From Thermoplasmata archaeon (lineage in GTDB: Archaea; Thermoplasmatota; Thermoplasmata; WALJ01): a stretch of DNA of 7,284 bases. The stretch is from contig WALJ01000100.1 of NCBI GenBank assembly GCA_015522885.1, forward strand, positions 1 to 7,284. Reading direction: 5' to 3'. Below, piece by piece: positions 5,605 through 7,284 of this stretch. Under the pieces are notes generated by a model. It searched no databases. It saw only the letters and a program-made list of their open reading frames with translations, and was not told the origin of the DNA. Numbering within the stretch: position 1 is the stretch's first letter; each line of letters begins with the position of its first letter. The translations under genes and the position numbers were made by a program.

Positions 5605-6468
5605 TCATATCTCTATCTTGCCTTTCTTGAGAAGTTCTTTTACGGCCTCTTCCGCAAGCTCTTCCTTCTTTTTTTCGTCCTCAAGCAATTTTTTCACGCC
5701 TTTGTTGTGCTCGGAAATCTCCCTCTTTTTTTCCTGTATCTCCTTCCGTTTTTCTCTTTTCACACTCAGTATCTTTTCTCTGAACTGCATCGCTTTGGCA
5801 TGGTACTCATCAGCTGCCTTTTTGACCTCCATATACTCCTCGTGTTTTTCCTTCTCTTCGGCTATGAGAGCCGATATCTCATTGAATTTTTCGTTGAATT
5901 CCTCCTGAACGGCATCTATATCTCTGCTTATTTCCAGGACCTTTTGATGCTCTTCGTCTGCCATTTTGAAGAGCTCGTCTATCTTCGCATTTATCTCCTC
6001 TATCTCCCCTTTCACCTCTTCCTCTTCGCTGGCTATCTTTTCCAGCTCTTTTATTCTCATCATATTTTTTCGTATGTTGTCCAGCAATTGATTCTCATTT
6101 TCAACGCTGAGTGATGTGGTTTCCTGCCTCTCCCTCATTCTCTCCACATCTTTTTTCAATTTTTTCAGCTCTTCCCTCGCATTCCCGGCTTTCCCCTTGA
6201 GTTTGTTCTTTTTAACCGCAATGAGCTCTTTGGCCTTCCCCTGAAGTTCGTTTCTGAGTTTTTTATGGTCCCTCATCTTCGCAATGAGCTCTCCTTTCCT
6301 TTTTCGTATTGCATCGAGCTCTTTCATGGCTTCTCTTCTTTTCTCGAGTATCAGGTTTCTCTCCTCTCTCAAAAGCCTTGCCTGAGCATTAAGTTCATCT
6401 CTCTTTGAAGTAAGAGCGCGGTATTTCTCTTCGGCGCTCCTTATCTCCGAAATCTTCTTTTTTGGCAT
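5605..6468 (-). CDS. Long archaeal coiled-coil protein (COG1340 type)
   Basis: A 287-residue protein that is almost entirely Lys/Glu/Arg-rich heptads from about residue 10 to 275, with short breaks near 118-125 (TTSLSVEN) and around 150. There is no signal peptide, membrane segment or enzymatic motif. Composition and length match the archaeal coiled-coil family COG1340, which is sometimes mislabelled phosphoserine phosphatase; nothing here supports a phosphatase. It probably forms a rod or scaffold in the cytoplasm; a chromosome- or cytoskeleton-related role would be speculation. ATG 6468 is placed by a TATA-like box about 29 bases upstream and a near-leaderless start. It ends 62 bases before mbf1, which has its own promoter. 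Confidence 0.88.
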   Translation of the reverse strand: MPKKKISEIRSAEEKYRALTSKRDELNAQARLLREERNLILEKRREAMKELDAIRKRKGELIAKMRDHKKLRNELQGKAKELIAVKKNKLKGKAGNAREELKKLKKDVERMRERQETTSLSVENENQLLDNIRKNMMRIKELEKIASEEEEVKGEIEEINAKIDELFKMADEEHQKVLEISRDIDAVQEEFNEKFNEISALIAEEKEKHEEYMEVKKAADEYHAKAMQFREKILSVKREKRKEIQEKKREISEHNKGVKKLLEDEKKKEELAEEAVKELLKKGKIEI

Positions 6469-6493
6469 TTGACCGCCCTGTTATCGGATGAAC

Positions 6494-6501
6494 TTATTAA
6501 A
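6494..6501 (-). promoter_or_regulatory. TATA-like box of the coiled-coil protein gene
   Basis: On the minus strand TTTAATAA, centre about 29 bases before ATG 6468. This predicts a start a few bases upstream of the ATG, too short a leader for a Shine-Dalgarno. Confidence 0.5.
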
Positions 6502-6540
6502 TTTTTGCCTCATTTCTGCTGTGTTGCACAAATAGTTTTA

Positions 6541-6563
6541 CAGTCTTTTTGTCTCAAAGACTG
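6541..6563 (+). repeat. Short perfect hairpin
   Basis: CAGTCTTT (6541-6548) and AAAGACTG (6556-6563) are exact reverse complements with a 7-base loop. The right arm overlaps the left edge of repeat copy B. There is no T-run after it, so a terminator is unlikely. It may be part of the repeat's folded structure. Confidence 0.5.
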
Positions 6564-6629
6564 CTACTCGGGAAAATCGTATATTTATAGTCCTCGACCT
6601 GACTTTGTTAACTTATATCTTTGATAGAC
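6551..6629 (+). repeat. Structured intergenic repeat, copy B
   Basis: Plus-strand copy matching copy A (minus) over 6584-6620 at 33 of 37 bases. It shares GACTGCTAYTCRGRG (6559-6573) with copy C (6648-6662), 89 bases apart, so B and C are tandem. The right arm TCTTTGA (6618-6624) pairs perfectly with TCAAAGA (6554-6560), 57 bases between. The arm at the homologous position (6568-6574, TCGGGAA) would pair with it only through G-U pairs. Confidence 0.65.
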
Positions 6630-6645
6630 AGCTTTCCTCCGGTCA

Positions 6646-6700
6646 GCGACTGCTATTCAGAGACCTCCTTAGTTTAGAAGCTTATGTCTCTGACTATAAT
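6646..6700 (+). repeat. Structured intergenic repeat, copy C (short loop)
   Basis: TCAGAGAC (6657-6664) and GTCTCTGA (6686-6693) are exact reverse complements with a 21-base loop. The loop starts CTCCTTAGTTTA and ends AAGCTTAT, joining the two outer parts of copy A and lacking about 20 bases of its middle. Right end AAGCTTATRTCTCYGACTAT is shared with copy A. Confidence 0.65.
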
Positions 6701-6714
6701 TCTCACTTGCTAAT

Positions 6715-6742
6715 AAAGGAGATATTTAAATATATCTCTTTT
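6715..6742. repeat. AT-rich inverted repeat upstream of the substrate-binding protein gene
   Basis: GAGATAT (6719-6725) and ATATCTC (6732-6738) pair perfectly around TTAAAT, and the flanks AAAG/TTTT add four more pairs, one of them G-U. The centre looks like a TATA box. It is a candidate operator or a second promoter for the gene at 6808. Confidence 0.5.
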
Positions 6743-6770
6743 AGTTGACAATATCGGGTTTTAGAAAAAC

Positions 6771-6778
6771 TTATATAA
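6771..6778 (+). promoter_or_regulatory. TATA box of the substrate-binding protein gene
   Basis: TTATATAA, which predicts transcription from about 6799-6801. That leaves a very short leader before ATG 6808 in which GGAGAT (6799-6804) could act as a Shine-Dalgarno, and it excludes the in-frame ATG at 6784, which lies too close to the box. Confidence 0.65.
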
Positions 6779-6807
6779 CACGGATGCAGAGATATTTCGG
6801 AGATAGT

Positions 6808-7284
6808 ATGCACATTCGCATTCCGAAATATGTGGCGATGCTGCTGATGCTCATGCTGGTCGTTCGGATACCCGTGTCCGGCGGAGCATCGCGTGAAAGC
6901 GCTGACAATAGAGGGGAGACAGTTCTCAGGGTGGCACTTCAGGATGACATCAAGACCGTGAACCCTCTCTCGGCAAACGATGTCTGGACATGGGATGTCA
7001 TTCAATGGATGTTCGATGGCTTGACACGGCATAATTCTTCCAACAACGACCATATCGAACCTTGGGCCGCGGAATGGTTCCATCACGGGCCGCAGGCAAC
7101 ATGGGACACTTCGTTGAACTGCTCGGACAACGACAACAACGACGATTACCGGAACTGGACCGTTAAGCTAATGCACGGTGTAAGAGAAATTACTGCTGCG
7201 GATGGTGTAACTCATACCATACAGGCTATAAAATGGCACGATTGGGAGAAGTTTGATATCGATGGTAACGGGGTACTGGATGAC
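6808..7284 (+). CDS. ABC transporter substrate-binding protein, family 5 (peptide type), N-terminal part
   Basis: The first 159 codons of an exported binding protein, cut by the window edge. Residues 1-27 form a signal peptide (KYVAMLLMLMLVVRIPVSGG), acting outside the cell with an ABC permease. Mature start: TVLRVALQDDIKTVNPLSANDVWTW (39-62), then MFDGLTR (68-74) and IEPWAAEW (83-90), the usual opening of the dipeptide/oligopeptide-binding family. The family pattern LxxGVKWHDG is split: LMHGV at 121-125 and IKWHD at 141-145 are separated by about 15 extra residues, and KWHD is followed by DIDGNGVLDD (150-159), a calcium-loop-like motif. A DNDNNDD run (107-113) is also present. Ligand unknown; peptides or sugars are both possible. 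ATG 6808 chosen over ATG 6784 from the TATA position and GGAGAT. Confidence 0.88.
   Translation, partial: MHIRIPKYVAMLLMLMLVVRIPVSGGASRESADNRGETVLRVALQDDIKTVNPLSANDVWTWDVIQWMFDGLTRHNSSNNDHIEPWAAEWFHHGPQATWDTSLNCSDNDNNDDYRNWTVKLMHGVREITAADGVTHTIQAIKWHDWEKFDIDGNGVLDD

Larger units (their letters stand above)
6469..6807. other. Divergent 339-bp intergenic region with tandem structured repeats
   Basis: Between the coiled-coil gene and the substrate-binding protein gene. No supported coding frame. Contents from left to right: TATA box for the minus-strand gene (6494-6501), a small hairpin (6541-6563), two tandem copies of the structured repeat (6551-6629 and 6646-6700), an AT-rich inverted repeat (6715-6742), and a TATA box for the plus-strand gene (6771-6778). 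Confidence 0.65.

Noticed and set aside
5509..6114. Phe/Leu-rich 201-codon frame on the plus strand that looks like a membrane protein
   Set aside because: It is the antisense of the Lys/Glu-rich coiled-coil gene; such codons give Phe and Leu on the other strand. No promoter or ribosome site.
6551..6700. CRISPR array
   Set aside because: Only two adjacent copies, unequal in length and imperfect, with no spacer-like regular units and no cas genes.
6784..6807. ATG 6784 as start of the substrate-binding protein
   Set aside because: Only about nine bases from the TATA box centre, so it would lie upstream of the expected transcript start.

Overview
The window reads as a piece of an archaeal chromosome, probably euryarchaeal and possibly from the Thermoplasmata. 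The evidence is archaeal-type TATA boxes about 23-27 bp upstream of start codons (leaderless transcripts), Shine-Dalgarno sequences only at genes inside operons, and archaeal protein families: a zinc-ribbon MBF1, a COG1340-type coiled-coil protein and a COG1707-type ACT/HTH regulator. Lineage is judged from recalled family distribution, not from a search.

Left block (1-1587, minus strand): one tight operon. A leaderless ACT/HTH regulator-like protein with a C-terminal Cys cluster is followed by a stand-alone Ras-like GTPase, an unrecognised 90-residue helical protein, and the start of glutamate formiminotransferase (cut by the window edge). Gaps are 2, 4 and 9 bases, and the last two genes have near-perfect Shine-Dalgarno sequences. 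This suggests an amino-acid sensor and a molecular switch produced together with a histidine/one-carbon enzyme.

Centre (2007-4488, plus strand): a three-helix membrane protein, endonuclease III (complete HhH and [4Fe-4S] motifs), a PIN-domain nuclease of Fcf1-like type, and a 310-residue protein with a C-terminal winged helix. Each has its own TATA box, so these are mostly independent leaderless genes.

Right block (4494-6468, minus strand): a membrane-anchored Ig-like surface protein whose signal peptide has no ordinary start codon (an AUU start with a Shine-Dalgarno is the best candidate), MBF1 just upstream of and overlapping it, and a 287-residue coiled-coil protein. At 6808 the N-terminus of a family 5 peptide-type ABC substrate-binding protein runs off the right edge on the plus strand.

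The two long intergenic regions (1588-2006 and 6469-6807), both between divergent genes, share a previously unassigned repeat: one copy at 1863-1937 and two tandem copies at 6551-6700. Its ends form an inverted repeat, its loop length varies between copies, and at least one stem base pair changes on both sides. This is the strongest candidate in the window for an undescribed element.
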